Assembly: GCA_030747505.1 (NCBI GenBank)
Contig: JASLKQ010000011.1
Coordinates: 1 to 51,313, forward strand
Origin: Verrucomicrobiota bacterium
GTDB lineage: Bacteria > Verrucomicrobiota > Verrucomicrobiia > Limisphaerales > UBA1100
Length of the DNA stretch: 51,313 nt
Direction of reading: 5' to 3'
The position numbers and the translations under genes were made by a program. Within the stretch, counting starts at the first letter, position 1, and each line of letters starts with the position of its first letter. Below are positions 1-9,115 of the stretch, piece by piece. The notes under the pieces were generated by a model. It was given only the letters and a program-made list of their open reading frames with translations, was not told where the DNA came from and made no database searches.

Positions 1-1
1 T

Positions 2-1333
2 GATGGGTTTTCACGGCGCAATTTTCTTAAAATCGGGGGAATGGCTGCTGGAGGTTTGTCTCTCGGGCAGTTGCTGGAGGTGGAGGCTTCTCAGAAACTG
101 GGCCGTTCCCACAAGGCAGTAATTAATATCTACCTGCCGGGCGGACCCTCTCATTTGGATTTCTTTGATTTAAAACCAGATGCTCCAAAAGAGATTCGAG
201 GTGAATTTAAGCCAATCAAGACAAACGTGTCAGGGATAGAGATATGTGAACTTTTCCCACGCTTGGCAACTATGGCCGATCAGTACTCGATTATTCGGTC
301 TATTTCCGACTCAGATGGTGCGCATGACTGTTATCAGTGCATGACCGGTCGTCGCCAGAGCGAGAAGCGTAATTCTCCGCAGGGCGGTTGGCCGAGTTGG
401 GGTTCCTGGGTATCCAAGCTGCAGCCTAACACCAGGGGGGTGCCTTCCAATGTTTCGCTGATGTATCCCACGGGGAATCGTACCTGGGGAGAGGCGGGCA
501 ATGCCGGGTTTATTGGCGCGACTCATACTCCGATGCAGTTAGTGCAGAAGGATCCCAATGCCAAGGCTCAAAGTCTCGTGCTCGAAGGAATAAACCTCAA
601 TCGTTTGAATGATCGCAAGGGTCTGCTTGAAGGGATTGACCGATTCCGGCGGGATGCTGACGTTACCGGCCAAATTTCCGGTCTTGATGAGCATAACAAG
701 CAGGCTATTAGCATCCTTTCAAATGGCGGACTGATGGATGCTTTGGATTTATCAAAGGAGGATCCCCGCATTGCTGAAAGGTACGGAGTGAACATCCCCA
801 AGTATCAACGTGATGGGGCACCCAAGATGATACGCAATTTTCTGGTTGCGCGCCGCCTGGTGGAAGCAGGGGCTCGTGTTGTTTCATTGAACTACAGTCG
901 CTGGGATTGGCATGGCGGTGATGGTATGAACTTTCCGCGTTCGCGTGAGGAAATGCCCCTCTTGGATCAGGGGCTGTCGGCGCTACTTACTGACCTTAAG
1001 GAACGCGGCCTCAACAGGGACGTAGCTGTGGTGATGTGGGGTGAATTCGGGCGTACCCCGAAGATCAACAAAAATAACAGCCGCGATCACTGGCCTCGTG
1101 CGAACTTTGCCTTTCTGGCTGGCGGCGGCATGAATCACGGCCAGATTATTGGTTCTACAGATAAGCACGGTAATGAGCCGGTAGACCGCCCTGTCAAGTT
1201 TCAGGAAGTGTTCGCTACTCTCTATTCCTCCTTAGGCATCAATACCGCTTCTGCAACAGTAAAGGACCCTCAAGGTCGGCCTCATTATCTTGTGGATAGC
1301 GGCATCAAACCCATTCACGAACTAATCGGCTAG
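2..1333 (+). CDS. DUF1501 family Tat-exported protein (5' end outside window)
   Basis: This is a DUF1501 protein, a family I recall as related in fold to the alkaline phosphatase/sulfatase superfamily but with no settled reaction. The first internal ATG is at 41, but the same frame is open from base 2 and encodes a twin-arginine signal (SRRNFLKIGG) before it, so the gene starts upstream of the window. Family motifs are visible: LPGGPSHLDFFDLKPDAP near the N-terminus and GEFGRTPKINKNNSRDHWP near the C-terminus. It belongs to the shorter DUF1501 type, also seen at 9112, marked by the phrase GEFKPIKTNVSGIEICE. Its partner DUF1549/DUF1553 gene is probably just upstream, outside the window. Family call is firm; function is unknown. 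Confidence 0.93.
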   Translation, partial: DGFSRRNFLKIGGMAAGGLSLGQLLEVEASQKLGRSHKAVINIYLPGGPSHLDFFDLKPDAPKEIRGEFKPIKTNVSGIEICELFPRLATMADQYSIIRSISDSDGAHDCYQCMTGRRQSEKRNSPQGGWPSWGSWVSKLQPNTRGVPSNVSLMYPTGNRTWGEAGNAGFIGATHTPMQLVQKDPNAKAQSLVLEGINLNRLNDRKGLLEGIDRFRRDADVTGQISGLDEHNKQAISILSNGGLMDALDLSKEDPRIAERYGVNIPKYQRDGAPKMIRNFLVARRLVEAGARVVSLNYSRWDWHGGDGMNFPRSREEMPLLDQGLSALLTDLKERGLNRDVAVVMWGEFGRTPKINKNNSRDHWPRANFAFLAGGGMNHGQIIGSTDKHGNEPVDRPVKFQEVFATLYSSLGINTASATVKDPQGRPHYLVDSGIKPIHELIG

Positions 1334-1412
1334 GGTTACTCCACAAGCGTGGAGAGTATAGCAGTGTGATTTTTCTCCGTGACCCTTGTGTTTCAGTGGT
1401 TAGACTTTTCTC

Positions 1413-2390
1413 ATGAATCGCATCCCCATGATATTTGTGCAGGCAATCGCTGCCTTTCATGTTGCTACTGGCTGCTGTACTGCCTTGCCACCGAAATCTT
1501 CAGATATCGTGCAGGTATACATTCTTGCGGGGCAATCGAATATGGAAGGGCAAGGGGTTGTCGATATGGATCACCCCGAGTATTACAACGGAGGCAAAGG
1601 TAATCTGAATACTGTGATGGTCGCTGACCCTGACCTCTATAAGCACCTGAAGGATGCCAAAGGCAACTGGACGGTTCGAGAGGATGTGTTTGTGCGCTTT
1701 CGAAACAGGCAGGGGGTGATGGCGGGCGGCTTGACGATTGGCTTCACTGGTTACGGCTCAGACAAGAGCCGGCACCATATCGGTCCGGAGTTACAGATTG
1801 GGCATCAACTGGGTGATGCTGTTGATGCACCTGTGCTGCTCATCAAGACCGCCTGGGGCGGCAAGAGTTTGTACAAGGATTTTCGTCCGCCCAGTGCCGG
1901 TGGTGAGGTGGGTGATTATTACACGAAGATGCATGCTGAGGTAAAAGAGGCACTCAAGAGTATCGATAAGGAGTTCCCTGCGCTTGCAGGTCGGCACATT
2001 GAAATTGCCGGCTTTATTTGGTTTCAGGGTTGGAACGATATGTTCAACAAGGACGCGCTTGAACAGTATGAGGATAATCTGGTGCACCTCATCAAGGATG
2101 TGCGCAAAGAATATAGGAAGCCTAAGCTGCCGGTGGTGATTGGCGAACTGGGTAATGGTGGTCTTAAGGCAGGAAAGAATATGCTGGCCATTCGCGCAGC
2201 GCAAAAAGTAGCAGCCAGCCGCAAGGAACTGGGAGGCAACGTGAAGTTTGTTTCCACCACCGCCTTTGCGCGGCCAAAGGAGCAGTCCCCAAATGTCGGC
2301 CATGGTCACCACTGGTTCGGCAATGCGGAAAGTTACTTTCTTATCGGCGATGCGTTAGGCAGAGGAATGGTCGAGTTGCTCAAGGAATAA
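1413..2390 (+). CDS. Secreted SASA-type (sialate O-acetylesterase-like) esterase
   Basis: This 325-residue protein resembles sialate O-acetylesterase/acetylxylan esterase family 6 (SASA domain, SGNH-like). These enzymes remove acetyl groups from sugars outside the cytoplasm. The nucleophile block is ILAGQSNMEGQG with Ser at about residue 42. A central GFIWFQGWND block and a C-terminal GHHWFGNAESYFLIGDALG segment probably supply the catalytic His. The N-terminus has a hydrophobic export signal; the ATGCC stretch could be a lipobox, but this is uncertain. The gene lies 79 bp after the DUF1501 gene and 30 bp before the aldehyde dehydrogenase, so the three may be co-transcribed. The acetylated substrate cannot be read from sequence. 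Confidence 0.85.
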   Translation: MNRIPMIFVQAIAAFHVATGCCTALPPKSSDIVQVYILAGQSNMEGQGVVDMDHPEYYNGGKGNLNTVMVADPDLYKHLKDAKGNWTVREDVFVRFRNRQGVMAGGLTIGFTGYGSDKSRHHIGPELQIGHQLGDAVDAPVLLIKTAWGGKSLYKDFRPPSAGGEVGDYYTKMHAEVKEALKSIDKEFPALAGRHIEIAGFIWFQGWNDMFNKDALEQYEDNLVHLIKDVRKEYRKPKLPVVIGELGNGGLKAGKNMLAIRAAQKVAASRKELGGNVKFVSTTAFARPKEQSPNVGHGHHWFGNAESYFLIGDALGRGMVELLKE

Positions 2391-2420
2391 CCGGTTATCT
2401 AAATACTTTATTTCTTCACC

Positions 2421-3830
2421 ATGAAAATGTTTTTAAAGGGCAGCTGGGTAGGGGCTGATCAGTCTACTGAAGTAGTCAATCCCTATAATGGTGATTCCAT
2501 TGACACGGTGCCTGTCGGTTCAGTGAAGGATGTGGAGTCTGCCTTGGATGGCTTGGAGGAAGGAGCCAAAGTCATGCGTGCGATGCCCGCTCATCAGCGG
2601 GTAGACATATTGCGTAAGGCTGCACAGCTAATTCAGAGTCAACATGAGGAACTCGGGCAACTGATTAGTACTGAGGAAGGTAAAGTGTTAACTGAAGGCC
2701 GTATTGAAGCCGGGCGTGCTGCAGAGACTTTTGATTTGTCGGCTGATGAAGCGCGTAATTTGCACGGGGAAACCGTTCCACTGGATTCTACACCCGGCGG
2801 GGTGGGTAAACTGGGATTCACTCTGCGGGTTCCCTGCGGAATTGTAGCGGCGATTACCCCCTTTAATTTCCCGCTCAACCTTGTTGCCCATAAGTTGGGT
2901 CCGGCGATTGCCGCAGGCAACGCGGTTCTCCTTAAACCGGCTAGTGATACACCTCTTTCTGCCTTAAAGCTCGTAGAGATTTTATTGGAGGCTGGATTAC
3001 CGCCTCAAGCCATTGCCTGCGTGACAGGGCCGGGATCTGAACTGGGTGCGGCCATCTGTGAGGATCAACGGGTTCGTAAAATCAGTTTTACCGGCAGTGC
3101 CGAAGTGGGTGAATCAATTACGCGCAATGCAGGATTGAAGCGGATAACAATGGAATTGGGATCCAACAGTCCGGTGATTGTTCTGGATGATGCTGACTTG
3201 GAAAAAGTGGCTTCCTCGTTGGCAGTAACCGGTTATGCCAATGCAGGGCAGGTATGTATTTCAAGCCAGCGGGTGATTGCAACCACTGGTTGTCATGACG
3301 ACTTAATTGACGCCTTGTTGGCCAAGGTTAGCAAACTCAATGCCGGCGATCAATTGGCAGAGGGGACTGATGTTGGACCATTGGTGCGTGAGAGTGATGC
3401 CAAAAGAGTTGAGAATTGGCTCGGTGAAGCTAAGGAGCATGGAGCTCAGTTATTGTGTGGAGGATCACGCGAAGGATCATTAATTCAGCCTGCTCTCTTA
3501 ACTGATGTATCTGCAGACATGAAAATGAGCTGCGAGGAACTTTTTGGTCCGGCCTTGGGAATAACACGCGCTACTGACATTGATGAGGCCATAGGCCTGG
3601 CCAATCAGACGCGTTTTGGATTGAGTGCGGCCGTCTTCACTCAGGACATTGACCGGGTCATGCGGTTTACCAGGGAAGTGGATAGCGGTAATTTACACAT
3701 TAATTTTGGAACGGCGTGGCGTGCAGAAATCATGCCTTACGGGGGGATTAAAGACAGTGGGTTCGGAAAAGAAGGCCCCAAATACGCGATTAATGAGATG
3801 ACTGAGACCAAGATGGTAATTTTTCACTAA
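2421..3830 (+). CDS. NAD(P)-dependent aldehyde dehydrogenase
   Basis: A full-length cytosolic aldehyde dehydrogenase of 469 residues, which oxidises an aldehyde to an acid with NAD(P). All catalytic landmarks are present: Asn149 in the TPFNFP motif, Lys172 in LLKPAS, the FTGS cofactor loop near 223-226, the general base Glu245 in TMELGSNSP and the nucleophile Cys279 in NAGQVCISSQR. The C-terminal end (NEMTETKMVIF) is typical of the lactaldehyde/glycolaldehyde/semialdehyde dehydrogenase branch. It has no signal peptide, unlike its neighbours. It starts 30 bp after the SASA esterase and may oxidise an aldehyde arising from sugar breakdown, but the substrate is not determined. Confidence 0.93.
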   Translation: MKMFLKGSWVGADQSTEVVNPYNGDSIDTVPVGSVKDVESALDGLEEGAKVMRAMPAHQRVDILRKAAQLIQSQHEELGQLISTEEGKVLTEGRIEAGRAAETFDLSADEARNLHGETVPLDSTPGGVGKLGFTLRVPCGIVAAITPFNFPLNLVAHKLGPAIAAGNAVLLKPASDTPLSALKLVEILLEAGLPPQAIACVTGPGSELGAAICEDQRVRKISFTGSAEVGESITRNAGLKRITMELGSNSPVIVLDDADLEKVASSLAVTGYANAGQVCISSQRVIATTGCHDDLIDALLAKVSKLNAGDQLAEGTDVGPLVRESDAKRVENWLGEAKEHGAQLLCGGSREGSLIQPALLTDVSADMKMSCEELFGPALGITRATDIDEAIGLANQTRFGLSAAVFTQDIDRVMRFTREVDSGNLHINFGTAWRAEIMPYGGIKDSGFGKEGPKYAINEMTETKMVIFH

Positions 3831-3916
3831 AAATATTATGGTCAGATGTAACGTTCCTGCTGATATTGCTGTCACTTTATTGAACAATAATTAGTGCTAC
3901 TTGTGTTTATTTAGAA

Positions 3917-6544
3917 ATGAAATCCATATTCAAAAATATCACCCTTTGCGTCGTAATTTTCGCAATGAGTATCTTGTCTTCAGTTGTGTTAGGCAAGGAC
4001 GTTAAACATTTTTTCAATTGGAACCAGTTTCGAGGGCCTAATGGAGATGGGGTCAGCACTTCGTCGAATCTGCCAACAGAATTTAGTGGGACAAAAAACG
4101 TTCAGTGGCGTACTGCCATTCACGATCTGGGTTGGTCTTCGCCTGTGGTCTGGGAGGGTCAGGTATGGGTAACCACTGCCCGGGAAGATGGCTCGGAACT
4201 ATTTGCTCTTTGTGTGAACCTGGAGACAGGAAAAATCATGCATGACATCAAAGTGTTTGATGTGGCTAATCCGCAAAACGAATGGTCGGATTTAAACACT
4301 CATGCCACGCCCACTCCTATCGTCGAAAAAGGCCGTATTTATGTTCACTTTGGCACTTATGGTACGGCGTGTCTGGATACTCAGACCGGAAGGAAGATTT
4401 GGGAACGGCGCGATCTAAACTGCGACCACCGGGTTCGCCCCGCCTCATCGCCCGTGATGGACAAGAATTTATTGTTCCTAACCTACGATGGAGTGGATCA
4501 GCAGTTTATTGCTGCACTGGAAAAGGCGACTGGCAAGACGCGCTGGTTGACAAAAAGAACATATAAGTCCGGTCAGGAACCTCCCAAAAGTAAGCCCAAC
4601 GATAATCGCAAATCCTATGCGACTCCCACCCTTATTGAACACAATGGGAGAAAGCAGCTCATCAGCCCCGCTGCCGAGGCGACTTATTCCTATGATCCTT
4701 CCAGTGGCAGGGAGCTATGGTTTATTCGTCACGGAAAAGGGTATGGTTATAATGTCACCTGCCGTCCGATTTATCGGCATGGCTTGGTTTTCACGAATTC
4801 GGGCATTTCAAAAAACCTGTTTGCCATAGATCCCTCTGGTTCGGGGGATGTAACTGATACGCACATCCGCTGGACAACTCGGCGCGGCGTACCAAATATC
4901 CCAGCCCCATTGGTTGTTGGAGAAAACCTGTATATGATTGGCGATAGCGGAGGAATGGTCAGCTGCCTTGATGCCAAGACCGGCAGGCAACTCTATCAGG
5001 AAAGGCTGGGGGGTATACAAAATCACTGGGTTTCACCCACCTATGCCGATGGAAAGATATACTTCTTTAGCAGGGATGGAGTTTTTTCAGTTATTGAGGC
5101 TTCTTCTGAATTTAAGGTCCTCTTCAAAAATCAATCGGATACCGTCTTTGTTTCAATGCCGGCTATTGCCGGAGACTCAATGTTGATCAGGTCCAATACC
5201 CACCTCTATCGCATTGCCAAGGGTTATCAGGTTGATCCTCTCCCCGTGGTGGCGGCCAAGCAAAAATCAGCTGGACCGGGTAAGGGCGGGAAAGTTCCTA
5301 ATAAGGATCTGGATGCATTGGGTCAGCGACTAAAAGCAGCCGTCAAAAGTGGCAAGATGACTGAAGCTGAAGCTATAGCCAAGTGGAAGGAAGCGGTGGC
5401 AGGTAAAGGTGGCGCCAAAGGAAAAGGCACCAAGGAGGAAAAAGGAAAAGTCGACCTCAAGGAACTGGCACAGCAACTCAGGGAAGCGGTGGCCAGTGGC
5501 AAGATGACACAAAAAGAAGCCTTCGAGAAACTGTCTGAAGCGGCCGCTGGCAGGCAGCCAATAAAAAAAGATAAACCGCCTAAAGTAGATTTGGATGAGT
5601 ATGGCCAACAACTCAAGAAAGCCGTTGAAAACGGCGAGATGACTGAGGAGGAAGCCATTGCCAAATATAAGGAGGCTGTGGAAGCTCAAAAAGGTGGGGA
5701 AGGAACGGGCTCCAAAATAGGAACCAAGCCGTCTGGAAAAGTTGACCTTCAGAAATTGGGCGAGGAACTCAAGGAAGCCGTCGAAAGCGGCAAGATGACC
5801 AAGGATGAAGCCATCGCTGAGTATATAAAAGCGGGCGGTTCCTTTGGTGAGGGTAAGGACAAGGGTGAAGGTAAAGTTGTTGGTAAGGGCGGCGGTAAAG
5901 GAGGAAACGCGAAAGGGGGAGTCAAGGGCCGGCCTAATTTTTACTCCATAGTTATCGGCCGTTTGAAATCCAAGGATATTGAGCTAGGCGAGTTCACCAT
6001 GCAGGTCGATTATGCCACGCTTAACCGGTACACCAGCAAATGGATAAAGGATGAAATCATTGGGAAGACCGTCAGGGTCAGCGGGGTTTCAGGGCAGTTC
6101 AGGGATAATTTATTGCTTATCAAAAAGGGCCAAACCCTGAAGGTGCGCACGGCTGGTTATCTCGCCGAGAGCAAAACCCTTGTCTTCGCGCACAAGTTTA
6201 ATGTATTGGAGCGCGCCCTTCCGTTTGACCCCGAAGCTCATGGAGTTCCGCCCAAGGATTTCAGAGGGTTTGAAGGCGGTCTGCAGGGAAAAATTATTGA
6301 AGTGGGTGGCTATGAGGTGTTGATGGAGGTGGAGAAAGTGATGAGTGTAGGCAAAGGCAATAAGGCTACTGTCCCCAATAGCATCAAGGGCAAGAGGGTA
6401 CGGTTGGCCGGTTTTTATCCGCAGTATGAAAAGCTATTCAAGGAACTTCGCCCCACTGACATCATCCAGATTGGAGCACGGCACCAGGATGCCGTCTTTG
6501 ACATGTTCCAGGTGCAGGGGGATTTGGTTAAGATTGAGGAATAA
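3917..6544 (+). CDS. Secreted PQQ-type beta-propeller protein with four-fold helical repeats
   Basis: The protein has 875 residues. A signal peptide of about 26 residues is followed by a PQQ/BamB-like propeller (about residues 30-440) with blade motifs such as GKIYFFSRDG, LDTQTGRKIWE and LDAKTGRQLYQE. The opening NWNQFRGPNGDG phrase is common in PVC PQQ-propeller proteins. Four helical-hairpin repeats follow, starting near residues 463, 512, 557 and 609. Each has the pattern VDL-x3-G-x2-L-(K/R)-x-AV-x-(S/N)G-(K/E)-MT-x-(D/E/K)-EA-x-(A/E), and they are joined by Gly/Lys-rich linkers. The C-terminal about 210 residues form an unrecognised beta-rich domain. The next gene is 21 bp downstream, so this probably belongs to the 6566-10395 operon. 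No quinoprotein dehydrogenase activity can be claimed; the propeller may be a binding scaffold. Confidence 0.85.
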   Translation: MKSIFKNITLCVVIFAMSILSSVVLGKDVKHFFNWNQFRGPNGDGVSTSSNLPTEFSGTKNVQWRTAIHDLGWSSPVVWEGQVWVTTAREDGSELFALCVNLETGKIMHDIKVFDVANPQNEWSDLNTHATPTPIVEKGRIYVHFGTYGTACLDTQTGRKIWERRDLNCDHRVRPASSPVMDKNLLFLTYDGVDQQFIAALEKATGKTRWLTKRTYKSGQEPPKSKPNDNRKSYATPTLIEHNGRKQLISPAAEATYSYDPSSGRELWFIRHGKGYGYNVTCRPIYRHGLVFTNSGISKNLFAIDPSGSGDVTDTHIRWTTRRGVPNIPAPLVVGENLYMIGDSGGMVSCLDAKTGRQLYQERLGGIQNHWVSPTYADGKIYFFSRDGVFSVIEASSEFKVLFKNQSDTVFVSMPAIAGDSMLIRSNTHLYRIAKGYQVDPLPVVAAKQKSAGPGKGGKVPNKDLDALGQRLKAAVKSGKMTEAEAIAKWKEAVAGKGGAKGKGTKEEKGKVDLKELAQQLREAVASGKMTQKEAFEKLSEAAAGRQPIKKDKPPKVDLDEYGQQLKKAVENGEMTEEEAIAKYKEAVEAQKGGEGTGSKIGTKPSGKVDLQKLGEELKEAVESGKMTKDEAIAEYIKAGGSFGEGKDKGEGKVVGKGGGKGGNAKGGVKGRPNFYSIVIGRLKSKDIELGEFTMQVDYATLNRYTSKWIKDEIIGKTVRVSGVSGQFRDNLLLIKKGQTLKVRTAGYLAESKTLVFAHKFNVLERALPFDPEAHGVPPKDFRGFEGGLQGKIIEVGGYEVLMEVEKVMSVGKGNKATVPNSIKGKRVRLAGFYPQYEKLFKELRPTDIIQIGARHQDAVFDMFQVQGDLVKIEE
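5306..5838 (+). repeat. Four degenerate coding repeats in the propeller protein
   Basis: Four in-frame repeats encode about 32-residue amphipathic helical hairpins with the core AV-x-SGKMT-x-EEA, separated by variable Gly/Lys-rich linkers. Repeat starts fall near 5303, 5450, 5585 and 5741. Protein similarity is high but the DNA has diverged, so the expansion is not recent. Confidence 0.85.
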
Positions 6545-6565
6545 GGTTTTCGGCTCTCGATACTC

Positions 6566-9115
6566 ATGAAACTTTTAGGGCCATTACTTAGTGTGCTAAT
6601 GGCCGGCGCCAGCTTTGGTGCCTCTAGAGATATCGCCACTCCTGATTTCCAGAAACACGTGGTTCCGCTTCTGGGAAAATTGGGATGCAGTTCCGCCAAG
6701 TGTCATGGATCTTTTCAGGGTCAGGGGGGTTTCCGCCTTTCATTGTTTGGTTTTGATTTTCAGCAGGATCACGCGGCTTTAATGGCAAAGGACTCTTCGG
6801 AAAAACAAAACCGGGTGAACCTAAAATCTCCTAAACAAAGCTTGATCCTACTTAAAGCAACCAAGTCAGTGAAACATAAGGGTGGGGAAATCATTGAACC
6901 CGATTCATGGGAATATCGTTTGCTGCACCGCTGGATTCAATCAGGAGCACCCGGAACCACTATCCATGAATCCGAACGCGTGCGGCTGAAAAATCAACCT
7001 GAGTTTTCCGCTGAAGGGATTCAGTTTTTTGAAAAGAAAATTCGGCCCCTGCTGGAAGCGAATTGTTATGAGTGTCATGGGTTTAATGAGCGCAAGGGTG
7101 GGCTGCAGCTCAACTCGCGTTCGGATGTTGTGCTGGGAGGGGATTCTGATGGATCGGTTATTGTCCCGGGGGATCCCGACAAAAGCTTGCTGATTAAAGC
7201 AATCCGCCACACCGATCCGGATTTGCAAATGCCGCCCAAGCGAAAATTGGAACCGAAGGAAATTGCCGATTTGGAAGCATGGGTTCGAATGGGGGCTCCG
7301 TGGCCGGTAGGATCCGGTACGGTGCCCATCAAGTCGGGAAAAAAATTGGTCCGGCTTGATTATGAACCGAAGGAACTGATTTATCAGAAAAACGATGACA
7401 CTGCTCAAATCAGGATTATTGCTCATTGGGAAGGCGGAGAGCGTGAAGACGTGACTGATCTGACCCGGTTCCTTACCAAGGATGATACGGTGGTGAAGGT
7501 TGATGAAACCGGTTTGGCTCAATCGGTAGGCAAAGGGGATACCCACGTTGTTGCCTTGTATGATAACGGTATTGCGGCGATTCCGGTTTTACGCCCGCTA
7601 ACCGACAATCAACCTCAATTGAATGTTGCCCGGTACACCAATCCAATTGATCGGTTTGTCGCGTCCAAACTGATTAAGCTTGGGATCACACCATCAGAAA
7701 TCTGTACTGATGCTGAGTTTCTCAGGCGCTTAAGTATCGATTTAACGGGCACGCTACCTTCTCCTGATGAAGTGAAGGCTTTTCTGTCTGATAATTCCAG
7801 GGATAAACGCAATCGAAAGATACAGGAGCTTTTAAAGCGTCCGGCCTACGCCGCATGGTGGACTAATAAACTCTGTGACTTTACCGGTTGTAATCCCGCT
7901 TCAATCAATAGCCTTCTGGAAGTAGCCACCGAGGAAGGATACCGAAAGGCCAGTCAGTGGTATGACTGGATCTACGAAAAAATTTCTGAAAACGAATCCT
8001 ACGCCGACTTGGCTGAAGGCATTATTCTAGCGAATCCGGGCCATGGAGTTGGGCAAGGTATGCCCTATTTCTGGACCCGCCAAAGCCTCAAGGAACCCAA
8101 GGACACCGCCATGTCCGTTGCTCACAGTTTTCTGGGAATCCAGCTGCAATGCGCCGAGTGCCATAAACACCCCTTTGATCAATGGACCCAGAATGACTTT
8201 GTGGATTTTGCCGGTTTCTTTGCCCCCTCGGTTTTTAATGACGGTCGGCGACGGAAAAATTCAGGAAACGTTACCGTAAAAACCACTAAACTGAGCCTGT
8301 TGCGCAGCCACACGGTTAAGCTTGAAGGGAATGATCCACGCAGGCCTATCATGGATTGGTTGCGTCAAAAGGATAACCCTTGGTTTGCCCGTTCCTTTGT
8401 AAACCGCGTATGGGCCGGTTATTTCAATGTGGGGATTGTAGAACCCACCGATGAATTTACTCCCTCCAATCCTCCCAGTAATCCTGAATTATTAAACTGG
8501 TTAACTGAACAATTTATCGAGAGTAACTACGACATGAAATGGCTGCACCGGCAAATTGCCAGCAGCCAAACCTACCAACGCAGCTGGCGACCCAATGAAA
8601 CCAATGCTCAGGATCGCCGCAACTACAGCCGGGCTATCCCGCGCCGTATTCCTGCTGAAGTAATTTATGACGCAATGAAACAGGTGACGGCGGCCCCGGG
8701 CAAACTGGAGTCGGTCCGCACTAACCTGAAGCGACGCGGCACCGGTCACCTTTCCATGCGCATGGCCGGTACGCATGCAATGAAAGTCTTTGGTAAACCT
8801 GACCGGGCCACCAACTGTGATTGTGAACGGGTGAATGAGCCAACACTTCTGCAATCCATCTTCCTGCAGAATGATCCGCTGGTGCGTATGCGTTTGTCAG
8901 AAAGCGGTTGGATAGATGAATTGGTTAAAAACAAGACAACCGATAAGAAGAAAATAATCCAGGAAGCCTGGCTTCGGGCGTTCAATTGCTACCCTTCTAT
9001 TTCTGAAGAGGCGCGAGCCATGAAGCATCTAGAGCAAGCCAAGTCCATTCAGGAAGGCATGGAGGATTTGTTATGGGCACTGATGAACACCAAGGAATTT
9101 ATTCTGAACCGATGA
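6566..9115 (+). CDS. DUF1549/DUF1553 protein with two cytochrome-like motifs and an Ig-like domain
   Basis: An 849-residue exported protein with a signal peptide (first about 20 residues). Two haem-type motifs occur N-terminally: an atypical CX4CH (Cys41, Cys46, His47) and a standard CXXCH (Cys167, Cys170, His171) within a PSCyt1 domain. A bacterial Ig-like (BIG2-type) segment follows at about 265-345, with phrases such as REDVTDLTRF and GLAQSVGKGDTHVVALYDN. Then come DUF1549 (LRRLSIDLTGTLPSPDEVKAF; CAECHKHPFDQW) and DUF1553 (NRVWAGYFNVGIVEPTDEF). Its TGA overlaps the ATG of the DUF1501 gene at 9112, so the two are translationally coupled. Their joint function is not established. The extra CX4CH domain and Ig insert set it apart from the other four family members here. 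Confidence 0.9.
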   Translation: MKLLGPLLSVLMAGASFGASRDIATPDFQKHVVPLLGKLGCSSAKCHGSFQGQGGFRLSLFGFDFQQDHAALMAKDSSEKQNRVNLKSPKQSLILLKATKSVKHKGGEIIEPDSWEYRLLHRWIQSGAPGTTIHESERVRLKNQPEFSAEGIQFFEKKIRPLLEANCYECHGFNERKGGLQLNSRSDVVLGGDSDGSVIVPGDPDKSLLIKAIRHTDPDLQMPPKRKLEPKEIADLEAWVRMGAPWPVGSGTVPIKSGKKLVRLDYEPKELIYQKNDDTAQIRIIAHWEGGEREDVTDLTRFLTKDDTVVKVDETGLAQSVGKGDTHVVALYDNGIAAIPVLRPLTDNQPQLNVARYTNPIDRFVASKLIKLGITPSEICTDAEFLRRLSIDLTGTLPSPDEVKAFLSDNSRDKRNRKIQELLKRPAYAAWWTNKLCDFTGCNPASINSLLEVATEEGYRKASQWYDWIYEKISENESYADLAEGIILANPGHGVGQGMPYFWTRQSLKEPKDTAMSVAHSFLGIQLQCAECHKHPFDQWTQNDFVDFAGFFAPSVFNDGRRRKNSGNVTVKTTKLSLLRSHTVKLEGNDPRRPIMDWLRQKDNPWFARSFVNRVWAGYFNVGIVEPTDEFTPSNPPSNPELLNWLTEQFIESNYDMKWLHRQIASSQTYQRSWRPNETNAQDRRNYSRAIPRRIPAEVIYDAMKQVTAAPGKLESVRTNLKRRGTGHLSMRMAGTHAMKVFGKPDRATNCDCERVNEPTLLQSIFLQNDPLVRMRLSESGWIDELVKNKTTDKKKIIQEAWLRAFNCYPSISEEARAMKHLEQAKSIQEGMEDLLWALMNTKEFILNR

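Noticed and set aside
1339-1374. Hairpin CTCCAC-AAGC-GTGGAG followed by a T5 run as a terminator after the first DUF1501 gene
   Set aside because: The stem is only 6 bp and the T-run begins about 16 bp after it, so it does not fit a rho-independent terminator.
1791-2312. 173-codon minus-strand open frame opposite the SASA esterase
   Set aside because: Shadow of a conserved gene; no family resemblance and no sensible start context.
6941-7546. 201-codon minus-strand open frame inside the DUF1549/DUF1553 gene
   Set aside because: It lies wholly within a well-supported gene on the other strand and has no recognisable domain; treated as an antisense shadow.
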